DNA of 6,202 bases from an uncultured Alistipes sp. (GTDB lineage: Bacteria; Bacteroidota; Bacteroidia; Bacteroidales; Rikenellaceae): the NCBI GenBank assembly GCA_904502285.1, contig CAJGEC010000043.1, positions 1-6,202 of the forward strand. The letters are read 5' to 3'. The notes under the pieces were generated by a model, which saw nothing but the letters and a program-made list of their open reading frames with translations, was not told where the DNA came from and made no database searches. Below are positions 1 through 6,042 of the stretch, one piece after another. Both the position numbers and the translations under genes were made by a program. Numbering within the stretch: the stretch's first letter is position 1; every line of letters starts with the position of its first letter.

Positions 1-1146
1 CAGGATCCATTCAACAACGTAGCACGTACAGCTATCGAGGCTATGGGTGCCGCTTTGGGTCACACTCAGTCATTGCACACCAACGCTTTGGATGAGGCTA
101 TCGCACTTCCTACCGACTTCTCTGCTCGTATTGCTCGTAATACACAGATCTACATCCAGGAGGAGACTAACGTATGCCGTTCAGCAGATCCTTGGGCAGG
201 TTCTTACTATGTTGAGGCCCTCACCCACGAGATCGCACACAAGGCTTGGGCTCACATCCAGGAGATCGAGGAGCTTGGCGGTATGGCTAAGGCTATCGAG
301 ACAGGTATTCCAAAGCTTCGTATCGAGGAGGCTGCAGCACGTAAGCAGGCTCGTATCGACTCAGGCGTTGAGACTATCATCGGTGTAAACCGCTACCGTT
401 TGGAGAAGGAGGCACCAATCGACATCTTGGCTGTAGATAACACTGCAGTTCGCGAGAGCCAGGTTAAGCGTCTCCAGGAGCTTCGTGCTAACCGCGACAA
501 TGCTGCCGTAGAGAAGGCATTGAACGCTATCACCGAGTGTGTACGTACAGGTGAGGGCAACCTCTTGGCTTTGGCTGTTGAGGCTGCTAAGGTACGTGCT
601 TCATTGGGTGAGATCTCTGATGCTTGCGAGAAGATCGTAGGTCGCTACAAGGCAGTTATTCGTCTTAACTCAGGTGTATATTCAGCAGAGGTGAAATCAG
701 ATTCAGCATTTGAGCAGGCTAAGCAGATGTGTGCAGAGTTTGCTAAGAAGGAGGGTCGTCAGCCCCGTATTATGATTGCTAAGTTGGGCCAGGACGGTCA
801 CGACCGTGGTGCAAAGGTTGTTGCTACAGGTTATGCCGACATCGGTTTCGACGTAGATATGGGTCCATTGTTCCAGACTCCAGAGGAGGCTGCTAAGCAG
901 GCTGTTGAGAACGACGTTCACGTTGTGGGTGTATCTTCTCTCGCTGCTGGTCACCTTACCCTTGTTCCTCAGATCATCGCTGAGCTCAAGAAACTCGGTC
1001 GTGAGGATATCGTAGTTGTTGTGGGTGGTGTTATCCCTGCTCAGGACTACGATCAGCTCTACAAGGATGGTGCTGCGGCTATCTTCGGCCCTGGTACCCC
1101 TGTTGCTACTGCGGCTATCAAGATTATGGAGATCTTGGCTGAGTAG
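1..1146 (+). CDS. mutB: Methylmalonyl-CoA mutase large (catalytic) subunit, C-terminal part, 5' end outside window
   Basis: Catalyses the adenosylcobalamin-dependent interconversion of succinyl-CoA and (R)-methylmalonyl-CoA in the cytoplasm, part of the succinate-propionate route in Bacteroidales. The frame is open from base 1; 381 codons are visible, so about 340 of the usual ~720 residues are missing at the left. Window residues 1-125 are the end of the TIM barrel, with the family signature around QSLHTNALDEAIALPTDFSA. Residues ~245-381 are the cobalamin-binding Rossmann domain: DGHDRG at 265-270 (His267 is the lower axial cobalt ligand), S312/L314, and the GG pair at 342-343. K261, D265 and H267 fit K604, D608 and H610 of the Propionibacterium enzyme with a constant offset of 343. 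The gene ends in tandem TAG TAG. Codon choice (cgt, ggt, gct, gag, aag) is strongly biased, suggesting high expression. A small-subunit gene (mutA) would be expected upstream, outside the window. An internal ATG at 43 is not the start, because family homology continues before it. Confidence 0.96.
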   Translation, partial: QDPFNNVARTAIEAMGAALGHTQSLHTNALDEAIALPTDFSARIARNTQIYIQEETNVCRSADPWAGSYYVEALTHEIAHKAWAHIQEIEELGGMAKAIETGIPKLRIEEAAARKQARIDSGVETIIGVNRYRLEKEAPIDILAVDNTAVRESQVKRLQELRANRDNAAVEKALNAITECVRTGEGNLLALAVEAAKVRASLGEISDACEKIVGRYKAVIRLNSGVYSAEVKSDSAFEQAKQMCAEFAKKEGRQPRIMIAKLGQDGHDRGAKVVATGYADIGFDVDMGPLFQTPEEAAKQAVENDVHVVGVSSLAAGHLTLVPQIIAELKKLGREDIVVVVGGVIPAQDYDQLYKDGAAAIFGPGTPVATAAIKIMEILAE

Positions 1147-1171
1147 TAGGGTTGGCCTATACATAAGTGTT

Positions 1172-1207
1172 GTGGGGTGTACCGTAAGGTGCGCCCCACT
1201 TCCTTTT
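1172..1207 (+). terminator. Intrinsic terminator of the mutase gene
   Basis: A 12-bp stem is formed by 1172-1183 (GTGGGGTGTACC) and 1188-1199 (GGTGCGCCCCAC), with two G-U wobbles when read as plus-strand RNA. It closes on the tetraloop GTAA (GNRA class) and is followed by the T-rich tail TTCCTTTTA. It begins 26 nt after the stop codon. On the opposite strand the wobbles become A-C mismatches and no T-run follows, so it is directional and unlikely to serve the convergent gene. Confidence 0.85.
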
Positions 1208-1212
1208 ATCTG

Positions 1213-1232
1213 GCGAGATGTTCGTCTCTCGC
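1213..1232 (-). terminator. Weak hairpin downstream of the DUF308 gene, possible terminator
   Basis: GCGAGA at 1213-1218 pairs with TCTCGC at 1227-1232 around an 8-nt loop, 24 nt beyond the stop codon of the minus-strand gene. Read on the minus strand, no T-run follows (the next bases are CAGATAAAAGG), so it may only stabilise the 3' end of the transcript. I see no better terminator candidate for this gene. Confidence 0.3.
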
Positions 1233-1255
1233 GCGTATATTATATATAGGTGTTG

Positions 1256-1846
1256 CTACTCGTCGCTCCCCAGTGCGCGGGCGTGGCGGTGTACCTCCCA
1301 AAGGCGGAAGGCGAGGCTTATTATCGATACGCCGTAGGTGATGAAGCCAATGGCGATGAAGAGTATCACTACGGCACTCCCCAATGTCGAGGGTAGCCAT
1401 ATTACGGCAATGCCGAGGGCGATGACTATTATCGAGTAGAAGATTACCCATCCAGCGTCGCGCCTGCCGTAACTGCGTAGGTCGAAGCCCTGGGCCAGCA
1501 TCACACAGCCGCGATAGAGTAGCCAAAAGCCAAGCAGAAGGGGTAGAATCATCTCGGCAAGTAGGGAGTTGAATAGAAGGATTATGCCGATGAAGATGTC
1601 GGCTACGGAGGCCAGCACCAGCCAGCCACGACGCACGAAGTAGTTCTGTGAGGTGAGGCTCTGAAGCAAACTCATAATACCTGATAACAGGATGGCTAAA
1701 CCCATCCATAGTGCAAAGGTATAGTAACTGCCCACGGGATTCACCAATACTATGAATCCTATGGCTATGGCCATAATGCCAATAAGTAGCGAAAGCCACC
1801 AGCGGTTGATGAGATATTCGCTCTGCTCGTATTGTCTCTCTGTCAT
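1256..1846 (-). CDS. HdeD/DUF308-family six-helix inner-membrane protein
   Basis: A 196-residue integral membrane protein. Six hydrophobic segments lie at about 16-37, 41-64, 74-93, 99-121, 131-152 and 157-180, with short connecting loops. The repeated pattern of a small-residue-rich helix followed by a Pro/Asn turn (VNP at 35-37, LPS at 151-153) and the ~190-residue length are typical of the HdeD/DUF308 family. The enterobacterial founding member is linked to acid resistance, but the function in Bacteroidales is unknown and none should be assumed. The start at 1846 (MTERQYEQSEYL) gives a short charged N-terminus directly before helix 1. An in-frame ATG at 1879 would add 11 residues, but it lies inside a perfect hairpin and is less likely. 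The C-terminus (HRHARALGSDE) is polar. The gene is convergent with the mutase gene and divergent from the exported pair, so it is probably monocistronic. No clear Bacteroidetes promoter is visible upstream of it. Confidence 0.85.
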   Translation of the reverse strand: MTERQYEQSEYLINRWWLSLLIGIMAIAIGFIVLVNPVGSYYTFALWMGLAILLSGIMSLLQSLTSQNYFVRRGWLVLASVADIFIGIILLFNSLLAEMILPLLLGFWLLYRGCVMLAQGFDLRSYGRRDAGWVIFYSIIVIALGIAVIWLPSTLGSAVVILFIAIGFITYGVSIISLAFRLWEVHRHARALGSDE

Positions 1847-1860
1847 AATAAAAAAGGTTT

Positions 1861-1879
1861 TTGTTGCGATGTGCAACAA
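1861..1879 (-). promoter_or_regulatory. Perfect 7-bp hairpin or operator in the leader of the DUF308 gene
   Basis: TTGTTGC (1861-1867), spacer GATGT, GCAACAA (1873-1879): a perfect inverted repeat 14 nt upstream of the start codon at 1846. The position could occlude translation initiation or bind a dimeric regulator. GTGCAA is repeated directly just beside it (1871-1876 and 1882-1887). The function is inferred only. Confidence 0.4.
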
Positions 1880-1998
1880 TCGTGCAAAGAGCCTCCGTAA
1901 GGAGCGAGTGGCGTGGGGAGTCTAACATTGTGAATAGCGTTGATAGCGAGGAGGGTGCCACGAACCGAGCGGCATAGGCAATGGCCGTAAAAAAATCC
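1880..1998. other. Relatively GC-rich intergenic stretch without a recognised gene
   Basis: This is the main unexplained part of the 331-nt gap between the divergent genes. It is clearly richer in GC than the AT-rich promoter region to its right (2000-2075). It contains a small CTCC-GTAA-GGAG hairpin near 1893-1904 and a longer-range GTGGC/GCCAC pairing across about 50 nt. The minus-strand frame stays open from 2030 through the DUF308 gene, but the predicted peptide is not recognisable and has the composition of a chance reading. It could be a long leader, a small RNA, or a copy of a dispersed intergenic repeat; none of these can be decided from one copy. Confidence 0.3.
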
Positions 1999-2005
1999 AA
2001 ATATT

Positions 2006-2037
2006 GTTGTATTTTACAATTAAAATTCATATATTTG
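2006..2037 (+). promoter_or_regulatory. Bacteroidetes-type promoter for the exported-protein pair
   Basis: The -7 element TATATTTG at 2030-2037, followed by T, matches TAnnTTTGY fully. The -33 element GTTG at 2006-2009 matches TTTG at three of four positions, with a 20-nt spacer. The expected transcript start near 2042 would leave a leader of about 135 nt before the ATG at 2178. A small perfect palindrome, TTGTA-TTT-TACAA (2007-2019), overlaps the -33 box and the spacer and is a possible operator. Confidence 0.55.
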
Positions 2038-2073
2038 TGATTAGATATCCCCCTTGTTATAATTGCTAAATTT

Positions 2074-2126
2074 TAGAGTGTATTCACCCTTTGTGCAACA
2101 TAGATGTGGATAAACCTCACACTCTA
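2074..2126 (+). promoter_or_regulatory. 8-bp inverted repeat in the long leader of the exported-protein pair
   Basis: TAGAGTGT (2074-2081) and ACACTCTA (2119-2126) are perfect reverse complements separated by 37 nt, all downstream of the predicted transcript start. In RNA this gives a closed stem-loop in the leader; in DNA it could be two half-sites. No known riboswitch consensus was recognised in the loop. Confidence 0.35.
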
Positions 2127-2177
2127 TTTCGTTTAATATCTCGTTAGGGGTTTGCGGGGCTCAAATACTATAATATT

Positions 2178-2972
2178 ATGAAGAAGGTATTGTTATTTGC
2201 GCTATCTATCTTTGCGTGTATAAGCGTAAGTGCGCAGGATTATTTCGAGGGTGTCCTCACGGCGCGTAGTTTTGAGAAGCATAGCAACATCACCATTAAG
2301 TTCTCGCAGGGTATGCTGATAAATGGTGCTCGTGATGCCGAGATGCACATCAAGGGTAATAGAGTAGCAGTGGTTGACAAGGTTACGAATGTCCATACTA
2401 TCTATGATTTGGGCAACATGAAGATATATTATGTCTTCTACAACATCAACAAGGCTATAGAGATGCCCACCGCATCGTTGCAGCAGATGATGGCTGGAGC
2501 ATTGGTGCCCGAGGCTACAGATCAGTTCCTCAATGTATTGGGTCGTGAGTGTCAGCTCTACACTGCAAGCAAGGATACCGAAGAGAGTGGTGCAAAGATT
2601 AAGCAGAATATCCAGATATATATCTGCAAGGAGCTTGAGGTACATCCAGACCTCGCACCATTTGTTTCGCAGAATACAGGACTCCCATATTTGGGTGTAA
2701 AGTATGTGGTGGACACCAATACCACAGTGCCTATCTTTGGTCAGATGAATAGCTATGTGGCATATGAGATTCAGAACATCAGCGCTTGTGAGGTCGATGA
2801 TGCTGTGTTTGCTGTTCCTGCGGAGTTTACGGTTGTGGATGGCACCAACAACACTGCCATGTATGGCGTGTATAAGGAGAATGCAAAGGTTATGAAGAAA
2901 CTCAATAAGGGTAAGAAGGCAGAGCCTGTGACCGAGGTTAAATTTGAGATAAATGAGGATTGGGATTTCTAA
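2178..2972 (+). CDS. Exported protein of unknown function (possibly DUF4412-like)
   Basis: 264 residues. An N-terminal Sec signal peptide (KK at 2-3, hydrophobic core 4-18, probable cleavage SVSA-QD after residue 19) sends it to the periplasm or cell surface. A cysteine at 14 is poorly placed for a lipobox, so a lipoprotein is less likely. The mature part is mostly predicted beta strand, alternating polar and hydrophobic. The early block (an EG-V-L strand, KHSNITIKFSQG, a K-G-N-R-V strand, then D...TIYDL and an IYYVFYN strand) resembles the layout of DUF4412 proteins (a lipid-binding-like half barrel), but this assignment is weak. The C-terminus is Lys/Glu-rich and ends DWDF. There is no Shine-Dalgarno sequence before the ATG, as usual in Bacteroidetes. 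The stop overlaps the next gene by 20 nt, indicating a joint operon and probably a joint function. I do not recognise a specific role. Confidence 0.85.
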   Translation: MKKVLLFALSIFACISVSAQDYFEGVLTARSFEKHSNITIKFSQGMLINGARDAEMHIKGNRVAVVDKVTNVHTIYDLGNMKIYYVFYNINKAIEMPTASLQQMMAGALVPEATDQFLNVLGRECQLYTASKDTEESGAKIKQNIQIYICKELEVHPDLAPFVSQNTGLPYLGVKYVVDTNTTVPIFGQMNSYVAYEIQNISACEVDDAVFAVPAEFTVVDGTNNTAMYGVYKENAKVMKKLNKGKKAEPVTEVKFEINEDWDF

Positions 2973-4188
2973 AATATCGATGGTGCTCGTTGCGCTACTC
3001 CTCTATGTGGGTGGCGCAGCGGCACAACAGTTAGGAGCGGACACGGAGGATTATCGTCGTAGTTCGCTCTACTCGTTACTTATTGCACACCCCGAGTTTC
3101 GCTATGGTAAGGAGATTGCCGAGGTCTTTAACTCGATACCTATCCCCGAGAAGTTTAACGACCACAACCTCAACCGCCGAGTGCTGAACTCATTGGTCTA
3201 CAACAAAAAGGCCAAGGATGAGCCTACCTATATCTCCGACTTCTTGTATAAGAATGCCATAGCCCGTCGTCTTGTTGCCAAGTGGTATAACCGCGAGAAG
3301 GCGAGTGGCGCTTTCGACATGGAGTTGATATCGGAGCGTGGCTACTACGACGCCTCGTTTCGCGATATAGAGCTCTCGAAGCAGGATATTCGAGGCTTGG
3401 CGCGTTTGGCCGATGCTGGTGAGGAGCTTATTCAAAACACCTTTGTATTGGTCAACGACATTTACTATGTCGACAAGGAGTTGCAAGCCGACAAGTGGGG
3501 TGTGGCGCTTGAGGTTCTCGGTATCTTGTTGGATGCCGCAACGGGTAGCGAGTCGGGATTGCAGAATGTAGGTAACTTTGTTAAGCAGATTGAGGGTTTT
3601 CGTGTTATTGTGGTGTCGCATCTCTATCGCCTAAATTTTACGGAGGATGTGATGTGGAACTTCTACGAAAACTACTACTACGATGCGCAGAGCGTAGATT
3701 CAGCAAAGCGCGAGGCCTTCGATAAGTCGATGGATCTTTTCACGTTAGAGTATATCGACTCGCAGGTTGTGGCGAGTGGTAAGACCTCTATCGAGGGTGT
3801 CAATACCGATACCCCCGAACAGATGATACGCAAGGTGTGTACACGTGCCATAGATAAGTCTATTGTGCAGCTACAGCGCAAGAACGAGGTGTTTCGTGTT
3901 AAGACGCCGCTACATAGTGTAGAGCCCACCATAACTGCAAAGATAGGCTTGAAGGAGGGTATCGACGAGAACTCACGATTTGAGGTGTTGCTGCCTAATG
4001 AGGTGGATGGACGTACCAAGTATGAGCGTATGGGTGTCATACGTCCAGTTAGGGGTATGATATGGGATAACCGCTATATGGCTATTGAGGAGAAGGCGGA
4101 GAATGCCACGCTCGATGCAACTACATTTGAGGTTGTGTCGGGATGCAAGGGTATCGTAGAGGGAATGCTCATTCGCGAGATATTCTAA
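2953..4188 (+). CDS. Exported protein of unknown function, coupled to the upstream gene
   Basis: 411 residues. The signal peptide spans 1-24 (R2, K7, hydrophobic 10-19, GGAAA-QQ cleavage). The ATG at 2953 is chosen because it supplies the positive n-region; the ATG at 2980, 7 nt after the upstream stop, would give a signal without charge. The frame begins inside the last codons of the preceding gene, so translational coupling is likely. The mature protein starts with an alpha-helical region (~30-300) rich in charged and aromatic residues, including YYYDAQSVDSAKREAFDKS. The last ~90 residues (from about 318) look like a separate beta-rich module with regular glycines and the segments AKIGLKEGI, FEVLLPN, GVIRPVRG and WDNR. 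This recalls small beta-barrel modules of envelope proteins such as the FlgT C-terminal domain, but the likeness is by eye only. No catalytic motif is recognised. Codon use (more ata, gcg, cgc) is less biased than in the mutase, suggesting modest expression. Confidence 0.85.
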   Translation: MRIGISKISMVLVALLLYVGGAAAQQLGADTEDYRRSSLYSLLIAHPEFRYGKEIAEVFNSIPIPEKFNDHNLNRRVLNSLVYNKKAKDEPTYISDFLYKNAIARRLVAKWYNREKASGAFDMELISERGYYDASFRDIELSKQDIRGLARLADAGEELIQNTFVLVNDIYYVDKELQADKWGVALEVLGILLDAATGSESGLQNVGNFVKQIEGFRVIVVSHLYRLNFTEDVMWNFYENYYYDAQSVDSAKREAFDKSMDLFTLEYIDSQVVASGKTSIEGVNTDTPEQMIRKVCTRAIDKSIVQLQRKNEVFRVKTPLHSVEPTITAKIGLKEGIDENSRFEVLLPNEVDGRTKYERMGVIRPVRGMIWDNRYMAIEEKAENATLDATTFEVVSGCKGIVEGMLIREIF

Positions 4189-4250
4189 TTAAGGAGTAGG
4201 GTATGTAGTACTGCAATACACTATCGCTGTGGCTCGTGACCTAATGCTTG

Positions 4251-4283
4251 GGGCAATAATCGTTGTGCGGTTGTTGCCCTTTT
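4251..4283 (+). terminator. Intrinsic terminator of the exported-protein pair
   Basis: GGGCAATAA (4251-4259) pairs with TTGTTGCCC (4271-4279), nine base pairs with one G-U wobble and an 11-nt loop, followed directly by TTTT (4280-4283). It sits 62 nt after the stop codon and 20 nt before the next promoter, separating the two transcription units. The 4189-4250 stretch before it shows nothing recognisable. Confidence 0.75.
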
Positions 4284-4303
4284 ATCTATAATATAGGTGA
4301 AAC

Positions 4304-4335
4304 TTTGATATTCTAACTATTTTGTGTACCTTTGC
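4304..4335 (+). promoter_or_regulatory. Consensus Bacteroidetes promoter of the hexosaminidase gene
   Basis: The -33 box TTTG (4304-4307), a 19-nt spacer and the -7 box TACCTTTGC (4327-4335) match the TTTG / TAnnTTTGY consensus of the Bacteroidetes primary sigma factor at every defined position. Transcription would start around 4340, leaving a leader of only about 20 nt. No operator repeat is evident, so expression may be constitutive. Confidence 0.85.
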
Positions 4336-4360
4336 TTTGTTTAACGTGAATAACCAATAG

Positions 4361-5959
4361 ATGAATATGATGAAAAGAGTTTTTTCTTTTTTTGCTATTG
4401 CTGTGGTGTCGTTGCTCTTTGCCACAACACTCTCGGCACGTGAGTTGAATCTAATCCCTGAGCCCTCGTATGTTGATCTTGAGGCTGAGGGCGACTATGT
4501 CGTTACGGAGAAGACCCGTATCACCGTGGTAGATGATATGTGGCACCCAGCACAACTCTTTGCCGAGGATATGATGGAGTATTTCGGCTCTGAGAAGCCC
4601 TTGCGCACGGTGAAGCGAGGAGATAAGGGTATCAAGGTGCGTACCGATATCTTTGTTCCAAAGGAGGGTTACGAGATGACCGTTACGGAGGACAATATCC
4701 TTATCATTGGTGGCTCAGAGGCGGGCGTATATTATGGTTTGCAGACCTTGCGCCAGCTTATCATCACCAACGATGGCCGTGTACCTTGTGGCTTTATTGC
4801 CGATGAGCCTAACTTCGAGTATCGTGGCGCGCATCTCGACGTCTCTCGTCACTTCTTCTCTGTGGAGAACGTGAAGCGCTATATCGACATCCTCGCGGCA
4901 CATAAGCTCAACCGCCTCCATTGGCATCTTACCGACGACCAGGGTTGGCGTATAGAGATTAAGGCCTATCCAGAGCTCACCGAGAAGGGCTCAGTACGTA
5001 AGGAGACCCTTATTGGCCATGGCCTTGAGCCTAAGTGGTGGGATGGTAAGCCTTATGGTGGCTACTACACCCAGGATGAGATTCGTGAGGTTGTGGCATA
5101 CGCTGCCGATCGCTATATCACCATCATCCCTGAGATCGAGATGCCAGGCCACTCGCAGGCGGCTCTCCACGCTCTCCCTTGGCTTGGCTGTCAGGAGCAG
5201 GAGGTTGGCGTATGGACTATGTGGGGCGTTACCCCAGAGGTGCTTTGCGCTGGTAAGCAGACTACCTACGACTTCTTGGAGACCGTACTTGGAGAGGTTG
5301 TTGAGTTGTTCCCATCTGAGCTTATCCATATCGGAGGTGACGAGTGTCCGAAGGATCGCTGGAAGGAGTGTGAGCACTGTCAGGCGATGATTAAGGCTCA
5401 GGGCTTGGCTAACGAGGAGGAGTTGCAGGGCTACCTTGTGGCTCGTATCGAGCAGTTCCTTATCTCTAAGGGCAAGCGTATGATTGGTTGGGACGAGATT
5501 TTGGATGGTGGTGTTACCGAGACCGCTACCGTGATGTCGTGGAGAGGTATCAATGGTGGTATCTATGCTGCGGAGCGTGGCAACGATGTCGTTATGACCC
5601 CTATGAACCTCTGCTACTTCAACTTCTACCAGACCAAGAGCCGTGAGGGCGAGGGCCTTCAGATTGGTGGCTATATCCCATTCGATATGGTCTATAATTG
5701 GGATCCATACCAGAAGATGAGCGACGAGGCTAAGGCTCATATCATTGGTGTTCAGTGCAATATGTGGAGCGAGTACCTCAAAGATATGGAGACTGTCGAG
5801 GTTATGCTCTTGCCCCGCTTGGCTGCTATGAGCGAGGTGCAGTGGGCTACAGACCGTCGAAACAACGATACTATCCGTCGCAAGATGGAGGTTATGCGCA
5901 AGTTCTACGAGGCTTGTGGATGGCACTATGCACCATACTATTTCGAGGGTAGGGACTAA
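4361..5959 (+). CDS. Secreted GH20 beta-N-acetylhexosaminidase
   Basis: 532 residues. Removes terminal beta-linked GlcNAc/GalNAc by substrate-assisted catalysis. A Sec signal peptide covers 1-26 (KR at 5-6, cleavage near LSA-REL), so it acts in the periplasm or outside. Residues ~28-150 are the GH20b N-terminal domain and ~152-500 the catalytic TIM barrel. Visible active-site residues are R155 (RG..LDVSR), the HWHLTDDQGW block (187-196), H264 (EMPGHS), the catalytic pair D327-E328 (HIGGDE), W377, W394, Y419, W469 and E471 (NMWSEY). These fit human HEXA R178, H262, D322/E323, Y421, W460 and E462. The barrel is followed by only a short tail, with no carbohydrate-binding or coiled-coil domain, so it is a compact version of a family often 600-700 residues long. 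Odd: N421 replaces the Asp common in the bacterial CYFDYYQ motif. The ATG at 4361 is preferred; ATGs at 4367 and 4370 keep the signal peptide and cannot be excluded. Monocistronic, with its own promoter. Confidence 0.95.
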   Translation: MNMMKRVFSFFAIAVVSLLFATTLSARELNLIPEPSYVDLEAEGDYVVTEKTRITVVDDMWHPAQLFAEDMMEYFGSEKPLRTVKRGDKGIKVRTDIFVPKEGYEMTVTEDNILIIGGSEAGVYYGLQTLRQLIITNDGRVPCGFIADEPNFEYRGAHLDVSRHFFSVENVKRYIDILAAHKLNRLHWHLTDDQGWRIEIKAYPELTEKGSVRKETLIGHGLEPKWWDGKPYGGYYTQDEIREVVAYAADRYITIIPEIEMPGHSQAALHALPWLGCQEQEVGVWTMWGVTPEVLCAGKQTTYDFLETVLGEVVELFPSELIHIGGDECPKDRWKECEHCQAMIKAQGLANEEELQGYLVARIEQFLISKGKRMIGWDEILDGGVTETATVMSWRGINGGIYAAERGNDVVMTPMNLCYFNFYQTKSREGEGLQIGGYIPFDMVYNWDPYQKMSDEAKAHIIGVQCNMWSEYLKDMETVEVMLLPRLAAMSEVQWATDRRNNDTIRRKMEVMRKFYEACGWHYAPYYFEGRD

Positions 5960-5977
5960 TATTAGGTTTCAGTCCAT

Positions 5978-5986
5978 CCCCCCCCC
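5978..5986. repeat. Poly-C tract of nine
   Basis: Nine consecutive C in the gap between the hexosaminidase stop and the insertion-sequence edge, 19 nt after the stop codon. Such tracts slip during replication and are also frequent places of sequencing error. It lies in no recognised coding frame. Confidence 0.8.
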
Positions 5987-6010
5987 TCAAGAAAATAAAA
6001 GGTAATGATG

Positions 6011-6029
6011 CAAAAAGTGGCGCTTTTTG
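6011..6029. repeat. CAAAAAG/CTTTTTG hairpin near the insertion-sequence edge
   Basis: CAAAAAG (6011-6017), spacer TGGCG, CTTTTTG (6023-6029): a perfect 7-bp inverted repeat. It could be part of the transposon end, or a weak terminator that blocks read-through between the element and the hexosaminidase gene; the stem itself supplies a T-run on either strand. Confidence 0.5.
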
Positions 6030-6042
6030 AAGCTTAAAATGG

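Noticed and set aside
703..1164. Antisense open frame of 153 codons over the mutase cobalamin domain
   Set aside because: Opposite a highly conserved domain with all cofactor-binding motifs; the peptide is Leu/Ser/Thr-rich shadow sequence.
1847..1879. Upstream start at 1879 for the DUF308 gene, adding 11 residues
   Set aside because: The added codons coincide with the perfect hairpin and add no recognisable feature; the start at 1846 leads directly to the normal N-terminus.
1885..1892. TTTG-containing site on the minus strand (GCTCTTTGC) as promoter of the DUF308 gene
   Set aside because: It lacks the TA of the -7 consensus and has no TTTG at the -33 distance.
1206..2030. Minus-strand open frame of 274 codons overlapping the DUF308 gene
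   Set aside because: The DUF308 frame gives a clean six-helix membrane protein, while this frame gives an Arg/His/Pro-rich sequence without family likeness; it is a shadow frame extended by chance into the intergenic segment.
2082..2118. Riboswitch-like leader loop
   Set aside because: No known riboswitch core (for example a cobalamin or TPP box) could be recognised; it is kept only as an unclassified inverted repeat.
2980..2982. Alternative start of the 411-residue exported protein 7 nt after the upstream stop
   Set aside because: It would remove R2 and K7 and leave a signal peptide without a positive n-region; the overlapping start at 2953 is better, though not proven.
4991..5926. Long open frame of 311 codons antisense to the hexosaminidase gene
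   Set aside because: It lies fully inside a gene with complete GH20 active-site motifs; its peptide is Leu/His/Thr-rich without family features, as expected from the complement of biased codons.
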